Shown: positions 46,822 to 58,770 of the stretch, piece after piece | Layout: the number at the start of each line of letters is the position of its first letter | Position numbering within the stretch: position 1 is the stretch's first letter | NCBI GenBank assembly: GCA_022376465.1 | Contig: JACDTU010000015.1 | Coordinates: forward strand, 372,001-436,000 | Direction of reading: 5' to 3' | DNA: 64,000 nt | Origin: Cubamyces lactineus | Taxonomy: Eukaryota > Basidiomycota > Agaricomycetes > Polyporales > Polyporaceae | Translations under genes and position numbers: made by a program | Notes under the pieces: generated by a model | The model's database searches: none | Told to the model about the DNA's origin: nothing | Seen by the model: the letters and a program-made list of their open reading frames with translations, nothing else

Positions 46822-47797
46822 TCAGTATCCCGCTGCGCCAGGGGCCGCATCACCTTCGCGCTTGAGGCGGAGGAGGACCTCCTTGAAGCGCGAGAGGTCG
46901 GTCGCGCCGGGACCCGTACGAGCGATGGTCTTGCTCTGCGAGTTCTGCAACTCGATGATGTCGCAGATCCGCTGCCAAGTCGTGCCCTGCGACAAAGACG
47001 CGTTGAGGTTTGCCAGGAACTCTTCCTCGTGCTCCCTACGAATAGCAAAGCCGGTCAGCGGAATGAAGGCTTGTGTATGAACTGGGACGCACTTGTTCTC
47101 CCGGATGTTACGCTCCTTCTTCGCGGCATACTCCTCGTAGAATTGGTCGATCGCGCGCTCAGCCTTGCCGATAGTTTCTTGCCGTTTGGCTTTTGAGGCG
47201 TCGTCCCGAGCCTTGATCTCAGCAGCCTGTTTCTCTCGCCATTCTCTACGCTCATGGTGAGACATGTCACGTTCGAAGGAGGAGGAAAGCGACGCACTTG
47301 ATCACTTCGGGCTCGTCCTCTTCAATCTGCGAGTTGAGGATAGGTGTTGATGAGTATGCGGGTTGCGGGGCGAACGTCGGAGTAGTGCCATATACGGGTT
47401 GCTGCTGAGGCGGTGAGGTAACCTGATGCTCCCTACCGTTAGCCCAGTAGTGACAAGCATACTAATATCTACTCACGCTAGGGACTTCGATATCTGGAAA
47501 CTCGCTCTCGAATTTCTCAATCTCGTCGTCGCCAGTGACCTTGACATCGGTCGTCCGTGTCGGAGGTGGGCTGCTGAAGTCCGAGAACGAGAAGCTCCCC
47601 GATGCACTCATCGCCGGAGCCACAGGTGGTGCAGAGGGGACCGCAATGTCGCCGGAGCCGTCTAGTGAGATCTCGGGGAACGCAGACGCTGCGCGGTCCA
47701 AGTCAAGGTCATCGCCAGCAGTCGCATAGGTTCCCCCAGTGGGTGTGCCGAACTCCTCGCCCAGCAGCTCGCTCTCGCGTTGCAAAAAGTCGCTCAT
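46822..47797 (-). CDS. CLC1: Clathrin light chain
   Basis: Regulatory light chain bound to clathrin heavy chain on coated pits and Golgi vesicles. Four exons, 47477-47797, 47298-47422, 47093-47245 and 46822-47035, give 270 residues. The N-terminal half is acidic and disordered with FPEI and FESEFPDIEVP. The heavy-chain-binding coiled coil runs KEWREKQAAEIKARDD to ERAIDQFYEEYAAKKERNI, ordinary for fungi. The C-terminal block has WQRICDIIELQNSQSK and DLSRFKEVLLRLKREGDAPGA-like ending. It is divergent with the leucine-rich-repeat gene across 0.67 kb. Confidence 0.95.
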
Positions 47798-48462
47798 GAT
47801 GTGATAGACGTCGTCCGGGCTGTGGTCGTGGTTGTGGCGGCCGGCGTCGGTTCGTAGTTGGTGGTAGTCGCGGTCGTCACCACCGCCCGCATACGCCGCC
47901 TACGCGAGCGTGGCAGAAGGCAAATAGATGCAAACACGGACGCGCCTCGCTAGCGCCCGTTTCCTCAAGCCGCCGACGACGCCGCGCCTTGCCTTCTCGC
48001 TATCGTGCGCGACGCTGACTCTCCGATACTTGATATTGCTCGATGAGGCTAGCTATACTTGAACGATTTGTAAACTCAAAGAATCTTTAACTCTGCTTAT
48101 GTGCGATGGCTGTTTCCCAGTTGCCTACAAACAATCGCTTTTGACCTTGCTGTCACCGCTCTGGCTATTCGCTCGTCACTGTCTGTTTCATCGACAACTG
48201 CCGTTGCTCTAGTCTGGAACTCTTATTTGTACCGCTCTGGGCTATGGAGGGACCGCTTGACTCAGGAGGCGCATGCGCGCGACGAGTTTTGTGAAGGGAG
48301 GGCAACTTATTGTGCGTGCGCTATTGTTCTCTGCCTCGCGCTCTGGAGGCGGCTACGGCTACGGCTATGGTCCTCAGGCTCTCCATAAAGACGGAAAAGC
48401 GTCTGTCTGCGCTTTCTCATCTTTGACTCTGCCTACGACTTCTTGACCTTCACGAACCAGCT
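47798..48462. promoter_or_regulatory. Divergent promoter region, clathrin light chain and LRR gene
   Basis: The two genes read away from each other, so both promoters lie within this 665 bp. The plus strand has pyrimidine-rich stretches before the LRR gene start (48380-48460). No specific site is claimed. Confidence 0.5.
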
Positions 48463-50215
48463 ATGAACCGACATCAGCCTTCTCCCTCACGCGACATCAC
48501 CTGGGATCGCAATCCGCGCCCTCGCGCTCCCCCTGCTATCACTGTACCTCCTCCAGACTATCCTATCGAGGCTTCACGCTTTTCTCCAGAGTCACCTCCC
48601 ATTCCGCACCCTTCGCATAAACGATCTCAGTCGGCTTGGACGAACACGAACACGCTCAAATCAGACGTGTCCCCACCTAGAGACCCAGAGCTGGGCAAAG
48701 TGACCAGCCCGCACGCGCCTCACATCCGCGACAGGTTCACGAAGTTCTTCTTCGACATACGCATGCCTCGTCATCGCGAACCCGAGCTCATCCCGATGCA
48801 GCATCCACCGCTGCATGCATGGCCGCCGCTCGAGAAGCAACAGCGTGAATGCGAGCACTGTCACAAGAAGCGAAAACGCGACCGGATACTCTGGGGCGTC
48901 CTCATAGTGATCTTGCTGTATCTCCTCGGGAACACTATCTTCTTGAACGTGCGTGTGCTGAAGACGACGCCACAAGCCTCGACATCGTCGCCAAATGCGT
49001 CTTCTGGCGTTTCATCATCTACCGTACTCTCCGCGGACGCACAACAATGCATTTCACAATACAACCTCAACGCCCCAGCCGACCCACAGTCATATCCCTG
49101 CTCAACGTGCTACCCTGTCCTGAGCGCAATCCCATCGAACTTCTCCGATGGTAACTCGCAGGACGCCCAGACGATTGCGAATGCCGTGCAGTTCTGCGGC
49201 CTGCGAAGCATCTTCGACGTCGCGAGTAGCAATGGCCAGACCGTCCTGTCGAACGGAGGATGGGTCAAGGATGTGCGCTTCTGCGCGTGGTCCGGGGTGA
49301 AGTGTGATGGGTTCGGACGCGTCTCGACATTGTGAGTACAGAGGTATATGCACTTGTCCCAGCGTACTCACGATTGACCCGTTTGTAGGCAACTCTCATT
49401 CCCCGCCGTACCCGCTGGTATCCCAGACGAGATCGGGGGCTTGACTGGCCTGACGAATCTCCAGATCATCGGTGACACAAACGTACCAGGTGTGTTTCTT
49501 CGTGCTTCCATGCAACTGTGTAGCGCAAGTGTACTCATTCGCTCTCACATAGGCGGCTCGCTACCTTCCTCGTTCTCCCAGCTCACCTCACTCACGGCGT
49601 TGGATATTGAGTCGACCGCGCTCGAGGCCCTTGGCGATGCTCCGTTCAGCTCCTCCAGCAAGCTCACCACATTGACTCTAGTGAAGAATGCACAAATGAG
49701 CAACGAGCTGCCGTCGAGCCTGTTCAACGTTCCCCTCCAGAATCTGTACGTGATAAACCTGAAAAGATTCGACGCGCGAACTAAGTTCTGCACAGTGTAA
49801 TAAACAGCCAACCATTGGCGTCAGACACGTTGTCCAACCTTGCGTCGAGCACCTCTCTACGAGGGAGCTTGAAGCTTCTGTACGTATATCCTGACTAAAT
49901 CCACACATCCTAATTATCTAATATCATGCATACAGCGACCTGTCCTCCACCTCCCTTTCCGGATCCATACCCTCCACCATCTCTTCCTTCACCGCTCTCA
50001 CCGAGCTCCACCTCGACGGCAACTCGCTCGCGAACCCCCTCCCATCCGCCTTCCCCTCGTCCCTCCAGATCCTAACTCTGACGAACAACACCCAGCTGAC
50101 GGGCGCGGTGGCGTCCGGCACGTCATTCTGCGCTCTGTCGGGGCTGCAGACGTGCGACGTCCGCGGGACGGGCCTCAGCGCGCAGGGCGCGTGTGACTCG
50201 TGTCAGTTCTCGTGA
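48463..50215 (+). CDS. Single-pass membrane protein with extracellular leucine-rich repeats
   Basis: Predicted type II membrane protein of 508 residues; exons 48463-49331, 49389-49489, 49553-49745, 49796-49879, 49936-50215. Residues 1-140 are a Pro/Ser-rich, basic cytosolic region ending CEHCHKKRKRDR. A membrane segment spans about 142-164 (ILWGVLIVILLYLLGNTIF). The outer part has a Ser-rich stalk, several Cys, and leucine-rich repeats of the plant type: LTGLTNLQIIGD, GSLPSSFSQLTSLTALDIEST, LSGSIPSTISSFTALTELHLDGN, LTGAVASGTSFCALSGLQTCDVRGTGL. No kinase domain is attached. A cell-surface recognition or wall-contact role is inferred only from this layout. Confidence 0.88.
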
Positions 50216-52017
50216 AACATCCTTGTCTCCGCGCACATCTCTCTTCCCGCTCTTTCTACCCTGGACGTTCGTTCAGCGCCCCTTTCTATCGACCTTTGGA
50301 CTGTATATACTCGTGTTGCGCGCGCCTTGTATTTGGCCGCGCTTGTGGCGCCCTCTGCGGCCCCCGTTCCCTCACACTCTCGTTTGTTAGATCGATTCGA
50401 TGCTCATGACCGCGACGACACTCCTTTGTAGCTAGTACACCATGTTACCCTTGTTATACGATAGCACCCCGCTGTATCGATACCTCGCTCGTTTGGACCT
50501 TGGACTTTATACTACCTTTTAACGATAGTGACATGCGGAACACGCTCTTGGACTGCTGTAGCATATGCCTGGTTGTGCTGCAACGCCAGTACTCACCCGA
50601 GTACGGCGTGTAGAACCTAATCGTATACATTATACATCTTTCTCATGTAAAAAGCACCGGCTCACGTTGGAAGCATTCTAAAATTCATACCAACTGTCAA
50701 GTGAGTTCAGATCAGTACTGGGAGGGTACTCGTCAGGCGAGGGTACAAGTACTATGGGTTGACCTCATATGCATACTTCAACTCTAACTGGCGATCTGAG
50801 GTCATGGCGGCCATCCGGATCTTCAGGTTGCTACCACCACCTACCTCCCTCAGCGCACTCCCACCTTCTTCCATGAACATCAATATCCCCCTGCCCTACT
50901 TGTCGGCGTGATAGGCCGCAGCGCGCCCGCCCTTACTCGTACCCCCGAATTCACGGACGTCGTTCGATTGCAACTCAAACCTCAATGCATGCGCGACCTG
51001 CGCACGTTCCGTTGGTGACACTACGATTCCCCTGGAGCCACAGGAACGGCCAGCGTAGTCCTCGGACGTTGCTGTCGACGATGATGCTGTGGTCGTTACA
51101 GGACTTTGCCCGCCCCGAGCGGCGAATGCACGCACGTTCGTTCAAAGCGTTGACCTTACTCCGGCTACTAACGACCCTCTAAGTACGCTGGATAGTCGGT
51201 TCCGTCGTCGGGTCCTTGAATGGAGACTGGAGGCCGTCGACGCGAATATTGCTCCTCTACCGACATGAGGCATTGGGGTATATGATCGCACACGAACCTA
51301 TGCGGACGCAGGAGAATAACCCACAATGCACAGTACAGGATTTATGTACCATGGGTGCGCGTCCGAAGCTTGCCAATTATTGTTTACCTCAGTACCTACA
51401 TCAGATTCACAAGTCAACTTGAAGAGAAAGGTGTACGTACAGCACATGCGCGCCCTCACGTGGTGCAATCGAACCGAGCTCCTGCCATCTTCGCATTGAA
51501 GCTTCTTAGCTTCTGCCATATAACTACCATTTGTTGACATTCATTCTCAGTCTAGGCTCGCTCGCACGAGCACGTTCGACCTTGTGCCGTGCATCCGCGG
51601 CTCATCCTGGACAACGAGGCACCACATATTTCCCCAGCAAGCTATCAAGAAGCGTTATAGAGGGGACCCGAGACCTGTCTCCTATGACCGGCGGGCGCGG
51701 TGCTAAGTTTGTCCATCGTATCTGCATGCGCGTCGGAGTGACGCGCGATACGAGGAGACCATGTGGGATCCGCTCACGGACTGATGCCCCGCATCACAAG
51801 TGTACGGCTTTGATATCAATCCCACAGTATCTGAATCTGCAATCGACCAGCTGCTCCTGGCGCCGCCGGGCGTCAGACCGAAGCGAACGTTGGCAGGTCG
51901 TAATGGCGGGCCCCAATAAAAGCCGCACGCCGTCCGAAGATACGAGCGCGCCCTCGCCTCGCCTCCCCCTTCTTCATCTCTCTCGCCCGCGCCTGCGCTT
52001 GAGGAAGCCACACGAGG
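50216..52017. other. Intergenic, no supported gene
   Basis: About 1.8 kb, the largest gene-poor gap in the right half. Only short frames without motifs. It holds the LRR 3' region and the phosphoesterase promoter. Confidence 0.45.
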
Positions 52018-54693
52018 ATGCAGCTCACTTCGTTGCTCGCGCTCGCGCTTGCGACCGTCGCGGCCCGCGCCTGCCCGGGAGAAGAACACGATCACGCGCA
52101 CGAGCACTCGCGTCGCGCATACCCCCAGACGCACCTTACCCCGCCCTCGAGGCCGCTCGAGTGGGGAGACGTGAACATCATCCACACTACGGACAGCCAT
52201 GGCTGGCTGCTCGGGCACCAAAAGGCATCTTTCCCAGAGCCGAACTACAGGTACGTTCGCGCCGCGTATCGCGGTAATGGGTGGCTGGGTGATAACGTTC
52301 GTGGTGGGACCATAGTGGCGACTTTGGCGACTTCGCGTCGTTTGTGGCGCATATGAAGCAGATTGCTCTGGTGAGTCCAACCAAGACCACAAATAGAATC
52401 AGCAGATCTAAATATGAATTCTAGGAGAAAGACGTCGACCTGCTCTTGGTCGACTCTGGGGACTTGCATGATGGTACGTTGTCACATGCGTTGAGACGGC
52501 AAGCCCGCTAACGTCCGTTTAGGAACCGGTCTGTCTGACGGGTTTCCACCCGGAGGTGTCGATGCCCATGAGGTAATCCCAGCCTCCCTTTCAAATGACA
52601 CAACTCTCATGCAAGGCGTCTCGTAGAGCAACAAGTTCATTCTCGACCTCCCGTACGACGTCATGGCGATCGGAAACCACGAATTGTACATCTACGCGAA
52701 CACGCTCGACATGTACAAGAACTTCGCGCCCAAGCTCAAGGGGCGCTACCTCTCTTCGAACGTGAACATCACCGTCCTCAATGAGCACGGCGAAGTCGTC
52801 AGCGTGCCTGTCGGCAGCCGCTATGCCAAGTTCAAGACCAGGAAGTGAGTTAGCTCGGGTCCGTGGACATGTCGAATTGCTGACAAGATGCATCTACACA
52901 AGGGGCCGAAAGGTGACGAGCCTGGGCGTCTTGTTTGACTTCACGGGGAACGACGTGAACACGACCGTGCAGAAGGTCGGGGACATGGTCAAGGAGCGCT
53001 GGGTATGTTCCTGACGTCCTACGTCGATGAAAATGAAGATGTGCACGAGATTCACGGGGGATCTTGATTGACAGTTCGCGGAGGCGATCAAGGAAGAGCC
53101 CGACTTCTTCCTGCTCGTAGGGTACGTCGACCGTCGATCCATGGATCTGACCATAGTGCCTATCCTCCCGAATATCACTGCCCTCACATCGCGATCTCTA
53201 GACACATGCCTGTTCGGAACGATAACTGTAGGTGCTTGTGTGGCGGGGCGATGTGCCGATATTGACTGTCTGGTAATCTAGGGCCCACCGTTTTTGAGGC
53301 CGTGCGTGCGGTTCACCCCGAGACGCCAATCCTCATTCTTGGAGGACACACTCACATTCGTGACTGCTGTAAGCGTGTCATACTCAGCCGTTTTGGGCGT
53401 CAGTCATGCTCATGTCGCCGTCAGTGCAACTGGATGGTCGTTCCATCGCTCTTGAAAGCGGGCGTTACATGGAGACTGTCGGTACGTCCGCCATAGTTTC
53501 TGCTCTCGCACGATCAGGCTGCTAACCTTCGTTCAGGCTGGATGAGTCAGTGAACTCACTGAACCTTCACCCTACGTATACTCATCGTAGATGCAACAGG
53601 TGCTAATCTGGAGAACCGCGATTCGAAGAAGAACATCACCTTCACGCGTCGGTACCTCGACCCCAACCGTGTCACCTACGAGGTATAATGCTCGTCGGTC
53701 ATATGTGAGCTCGACGAATCTGAACCGTATGGCCTCTGTAGTACCACACACGTCGCAGCAACTTCTCCTTCGACACCCTGCAAGGGCGTCTGATCACCCA
53801 AGGCCTCAACGAGCTCGCAAAGCGCTTCGACCTGGGTGACCTCTTCGGCACCGCGCCGCAAGACTACACAATCAGCCAGGCCCCATACCCATCTAACCAC
53901 TCGCTGCTCACGCTCTTCGGTGCAGAAGCGATGCCGTACGCGCTCACCGTGAACAACTCGCGCGCGAACGTGCCGAACGTCATGATCACGAACTCGGGCT
54001 CGCAGCGCTTCGACGTCTACGCCGGCCCGTTCTCCAAGAACGACCAGCTCACGGCGTCCCCCTTCGCGGACTCGTTCTTGTACATACCCGATGTCCCTGC
54101 GGGCATCGCGACGCAGGTTTTGCCCGCGCTGAACAAGGCGGGCGCGAACGAGCGCAGGGAGATCCATGAGCGCGAGCGCGAGCGGTATGCTCGTGGCGAG
54201 GTGGACATGCGTTACCTGCAGTGGCTCGAGGAGATGGACCGGAGGAGCAACGGGCCTGCGCGTCGGGCTGCGCAGAACGCCACGCTCGGGTATGTTACGC
54301 ACGATGTGAGTCATCCGCATATTCCTTCTCCATAGGTTCGATAGACTTACAGACGAATGCAGGACTGCCCTGGGGTCGGCGACGACGTCCTCCACGCGCC
54401 TCTCGTGAGTTGCATTCTTGCCCCCGTCCGCTCGGTCCCCACTCATGCTCACTCGCTCGCCTCGCCCGCAGCCCTTCTACTCAACGCCGGACTTCATAGG
54501 CTCAAACGCGCCGGACGTGTCGGACGACACGCCGATCGACCTCGTCTTCGTCGACTTCATTGAGGCGCAGCTGCTGCAGATCCTCAACGGCCTCCAGAGC
54601 GACAAGCAGTACACGAGCGCGGACGTGCTCTCGTACACGGACGTCCTCGCCAACGCCGTCCTTGGGCTGTATGCGCAGAAGTACTGGAACTGA
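52018..54693 (+). CDS. Secreted 5'-nucleotidase-like metallophosphoesterase
   Basis: Calcineurin-type metallophosphoesterase resembling the yeast vacuolar protein YHR202W. Fifteen exons give 616 residues: 52018-52250, 52316-52370, 52425-52473, 52523-52572, 52627-52844, 52903-53002, 53075-53121, 53202-53227, 53282-53368, 53425-53481, 53537-53545, 53591-53682, 53742-54305, 54363-54404, 54472-54693. A signal peptide ([18 protein letters not shown]) opens it. Metal-site motifs are complete: TTDSHG (Asp59, His61), [17 protein letters not shown], and GGHTHIRD. The C-terminal half matches the nucleotidase-like domain with [10 protein letters not shown] and [13 protein letters not shown] 9-nt exon at 53537 is needed to keep phase. 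Substrate not shown. Confidence 0.88.
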
Positions 54694-55081
54694 GCGTGGA
54701 GGTGGTGGGAGGTTGTGCTTTGTGGATTCTTGTTTTGGGGGGGGGGGGGGGGCATTGGATGATTTGGTGTGGTTGTGTGTCCGCTCGAGAGGCTATACAT
54801 ATCCTATTCATTGACATATCCGCGTCGAAACGGATCGATAGTATACTGCAGTAGTGCGAGCCTTTGTCGTCATTTGTCGCCACTTCCACCCTCACATTGA
54901 TGAGAGTATTCAGATGGACATTAGGGAAGTCGTCTGCCAGTGTGTGCGACTCGCAATATTCACGGACTGTCCGTTCCACCGCTTCCCCTGACAGGCTTGA
55001 CTTGACGCATCTTATGGGTGAAGCGGATACACCATTGTGAGGACTCGGCCATTCGGGTGATACACGAAGAGCAAAAACTAT
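54694..55081. other. 3' region of the phosphoesterase, with poly-G tract
   Basis: About 390 bp between the phosphoesterase stop and the tRNA. No gene is seen. Confidence 0.5.
54737..54752. repeat. Poly-G homopolymer, 16 bp
   Basis: Sixteen consecutive G starting 44 bp after the phosphoesterase stop codon. Such runs are prone to sequencing and replication error. Confidence 0.95.
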
Positions 55082-55180
55082 GGACATGTCCGGGATTGAA
55101 CCGGACCCCTCTCGCATGCAACATGTTTTGCGCGATGGACTATGCTAAGCGAGCGTGATAACCAACTACACCACATGCCC
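55082..55180 (-). tRNA. tRNA-Ala (AGC) with 26-nt intron
   Basis: Read on the minus strand, the acceptor halves GGGCATG and CATGTCC pair, including G3:U70, the alanine identity pair. The D arm is GTGTAGTTGGTTATCAC, the anticodon stem CTCGC/GCGAG with loop TTAGCAT (anticodon AGC), and the T arm TCCGG-TTCAATC-CCGGA. The intron at 55117-55142 sits one base after the anticodon, the canonical place. The mature length is 73 nt without CCA. Confidence 0.95.
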
Positions 55181-55689
55181 TTGGGATAAGGTTTTGACAT
55201 ATACGTCACACCGGATGCTTTTATCACCGTGATAGTGAACGACCAGACGGTCCGAGTCGCTCTTCAGCTTGATGCTCGAAGCTCGAAGCCACGGTCACAG
55301 GATATCGGTCTGCTGGAGGGGCATGCGACGAGGGGCTTGGTACGAGTATTAACGATGAGTAGTATATGGTTCGACATCAACATCGATGTGTTAAATACTG
55401 AGAAAGGAGAGAAGTCGGTCGGTATGCCCGTTAAGTAGACAACAAGCGGGCCAGGGGAAGCCGAATGGTGGAATGAGGGACACATTTGTGATGTGACCGT
55501 GGAATCAACGGCGGTACGGTAGTACGAATGATACGGGTAAGATGAACTGAACGGTACTGAACACGTCGTTCAGTTGCTCACAGCGGACACCTGAACGATT
55601 GAAGGCAGTGAGCGACGATTGTATGCGTTTCAAGGTGGTCCGCGACACTCACCTCGGTGGAGTCTCCGTCGGGATGGATGGTCTGGTCG
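55181..55689. other. Intergenic, no supported gene
   Basis: About 500 bp between the tRNA and the small secreted protein gene. Nothing recognisable. Confidence 0.5.
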
Positions 55690-56201
55690 TTAGGCATCTT
55701 CAGCGACAGGATTGACATCGAAGACTGCTTCCGCGCCGTCCTCTGCGAAGCTCTCAAGGGGTGCCGTCGACTCCTCCTTCCCGCTTTCGGGCTCGCTCAC
55801 CGCAGACGTCGGCATACTTGCATATGTCAATTGGGTGGCCGCCGGGAAACCTGTGGAGGAGGCCTCCGGAAATCCCGTGGAAGAGGCCTCCGGCGGAATC
55901 TCAACGAGGCATCCCATTTGGCGGCACCAACGCTTCGCGTGGCTCTATTGTGATCGTATCTTTGGGTCAGCCTAAGTACGACGAGTCAGCTCGCTGGCCG
56001 TCCGTGGACTTACGGTAGTGTCTACAGAGTCGCGCGGTGAGACCACGGGAGCGGCGTACGCCGGTGAGAGCGCTGCATCAGTCAAAGGGAGTCAGCAATC
56101 TATAGCGCCGCTAGGAAGAATTGATACGGGACGATGGACTCACCACCGACCATAAAGGCGGCGATAGCGAAGGTGCGGGTGAGGATGAAAGTCGCGACCA
56201 T
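55690..56201 (-). CDS. Small predicted secreted protein with short tandem repeat
   Basis: Three exons, 56144-56201, 56014-56072 and 55690-55944, give 123 residues. The N-terminus MVATFILTRTFAIAAFMVG followed by ALSPAYA looks like a signal peptide cut near residue 27. The mature part has only two Cys (in KRWCRQMGCLVE), then two identical octamers EASSTGFP in tandem, then a Ser/Thr/Glu-rich acidic end. No family is recognised. Splice sites are regular (GTGAGT, GTAAGT donors). Its size and composition fit small secreted proteins common in basidiomycetes. An effector or wall role would be guesswork. Confidence 0.72.
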
Positions 56202-58313
56202 GGTTGAACTGGATTATGGTGATAGAGTAGAGAGCGGAATGACACAACCCCCAAGAACGAAGCTAAAGTAAAGTGGAGGGAGTGTAATTGAGAGAACGAA
56301 GGGGAGGCGGATGCTACCCTCTTCTGGCACCCACGCATACCTTTTATACGCCAGCCTTGAGCACCCACGCCGCCCTGGCTTCACGAGCGCATGATGGGCT
56401 GGTCCAGAGGCGCTATGCAGCGACCCCGGTTCGCAGTAGAGACAAGGCATTCTGCGACCGAGTTCCCAAGCGTGGTATCGGCAGGACCTACGAAACGTTC
56501 GGCGCCCACTAGCTTCTCATGCCGCTCATTGAGTATAGAGGGTTTGTGGATGGAAGGGTCCCCTCATCAAGGGTCGGTCGTATGGGCACGCTATGGTGCA
56601 AGGATGAGAGCGGTGGGTTGATAAAACCCTGCGTAGCAGATGCACTCACGGTATCCTGGGTATGAGAACTGAGCCTCGACGTAGCAAGTCGAATGGCAGA
56701 GAGGGCGGAAGATGCCGCATCAGTAGGCTGACCTCGGAGCCTCAACCCAAGTGCAGCAAAAATTTGGGGACTTGACTGTTTAGGAGTATGCCTACGGAAG
56801 AGCATCGAGTACCGGCACTCGGGTGGTTAGATATCCTTTGGACTAACGACTTACCACATCGCCGCCCAGGATGATCATCTCCGGAAGTCGTTGCGCTTCT
56901 GCCACGTCTGAGGTGTCAGCGATGTGCGTGAAATCAACGCCGTTAGTCTGCGCGAGTGAGCAAGAATAGATATTGGTAAAGAGTACGCGACTCTGGCTCG
57001 CGGTCGCACTGGACGTTTTGGTGTGTGATGACGTCCTGAATATTCAAACATCTAACATGATCAGCCTATACTTGGAGAATATCGAACGAGAGCTTGCACA
57101 ATGAGAGGTCTGACGCGCTGTGTCATACCAGTCACGCACGCTACTGTGCGGTGTCGCCGTGCTTCACGGTACAGTGCAGCGTCGCCTGGTTGCGCTGAAG
57201 TATTGTTGTTGCAGAGTTGTTCGAGTTGGAGTAGGCGGGCGCTCCGCAAAGTTGCGCAACTTGACTCCCTGCGTGGCAAATGCGGCGCCGGGCTTGCAAT
57301 GCATAAATGATATTTTAGGCCTTCTTTCGTCACTCTCTGGGTAGCCAAGTATGATTTTGGTGAAAGAGGGTAACGTCGCAGAGGTGAGAGTAATCATTAG
57401 GTGTCTTGGTGGACGATGAGTGCAGCAAACCGATACGATCTTCAGAGTCGGCAATCATCCGGCATTTGCCAGTGAAAAGGCGCTCGCTCACTCACTGCTT
57501 TCAAACTGCGTTTATTGGATGAATATTAAACGCCAGAGGAAATGCCACGATGCCGTTCAACCTGCGCTGCTGTATGGCGTGGATCAGCAAGGTAACTCAC
57601 GCAGATCGCGAGCATGCACGCTGCGTGCAAAGGTGCGTACGGTCAGCAGAGCGCGCGTCTTGATCTGCGTGGAGGGTAGCTCCAAAAGGGTGCTTCTGCG
57701 CGAGTGGCAGCACGCATCTCCGAGTCCATGCCTCCCCGAGCCGCTGCCTCGAGGCGACGGTCATCCGATAACACCTGCCTGGATCCGAGTCATGATTATG
57801 AGCACCCCAAGCAACGCGGCCTGAGGCAGACGAGCTGCCCTGGGGCGGCGTGGCCCGATGTCCCGCGCAGCGGTAGCTTGCAATGATATTTAGTGGCATC
57901 GCCGGCGTCGAGGAGGGCATCGACTTGCTTCTCCCCGTCATACTGTGCTAGCCTGTCGGCCCTTTCAGTTCATCCATAACGCCTGCTTCGAACTCGTTGA
58001 TGTGCGTAGATATCGATCGCGCGGGAGAGAACGCTGATATTCACCGCTGAACCGCGCAGACCAATACTCAATCCACCGACTCGAGATAACCATGGAGGTC
58101 GAATTGCAACTCTCGCAGCTCCTTAATTCGCTGTCGCTCGACAGCCAGCGGCGCAAAGTTATCTTTGTGAGTATCGCACTCCTCCGATACATAGTTGTCG
58201 CATGGGCACACGGGCATGCGTGCTGACACGGTCCCGGTGCATGGAGAAAGGGAAGCGAAGAGCCGCAGGGGGGCTCTCCGACATCTCCAACACGAAACAT
58301 CGCCGATGCAGCC
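56202..58313. other. Intergenic or undetermined region
   Basis: About 2.1 kb. The minus strand near 56860-56950 reads TNGVDFTHIADTSDVAEAQRLPEMIILGGDV, interrupted here only by nothing visible, and looks protein-like, but I could not chain it to a start and stop. A plus-strand frame at 58092 (MEVELQLSQLLNSLSLDSQ) with a GTGAGT donor may be a short upstream exon. Neither is called as a gene. Confidence 0.35.
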
Positions 58314-58770
58314 ATGTCAGACTCCTCCGACAGCGAGGACTCGACCTATCAAGTACGTCCCCACATTTCCACCGTACTCACCTCTGGACCTCATCATGCA
58401 ACGTTGCAACCACCGCGTCTCCGCGAACGCTCAGCCAAGTCGAAGCGCGTCGCAGCCCTCATCAAGCTCCAGCAACGACGCGCCGCCGCCGCCACCTCCC
58501 TGCGGGTGCGCGTACCTGCAAGCTCTGCAAGGGCAGATCCGCGCGGGAAGCTACGCGACCACCGGCGGGGACTACCTCGAGGCGATCTTCACCCATCGCG
58601 AGGCGTTCTTCGCGTTCCCGCCGGGCCATCGCGGGTGCGCGCTGGGCTTCTCGGAACTCGCGCGCGACCTGGAGGCACGCGACCGGGCGTGGCGCGCGGA
58701 CTGGGATGGCGATAGCGAGGCGGCGGCTGCGTTCCGGCATGAGGCGTGGGTCATCGCGAATGCGTTTTAG
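58314..58770 (+). CDS. Small acidic protein of unknown function
   Basis: Two exons, 58314-58352 and 58435-58770, give 124 residues starting MSDSSDSEDSTYQ. A Ser/Pro-rich linker with six consecutive Pro leads to a compact part: CGCAYLQALQGQIRAG, GGDYLEAIFTHREAFFAFPPG, RGCALGFSELARDLEARDRAW and RHEAWVIANAF. The second part is helical-looking and strongly GC-rich. I do not recognise the family. The gene converges on the DUF3445 gene, with stops only 180 bp apart. The start is uncertain, because an upstream exon near 58092 is possible. Confidence 0.6.
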
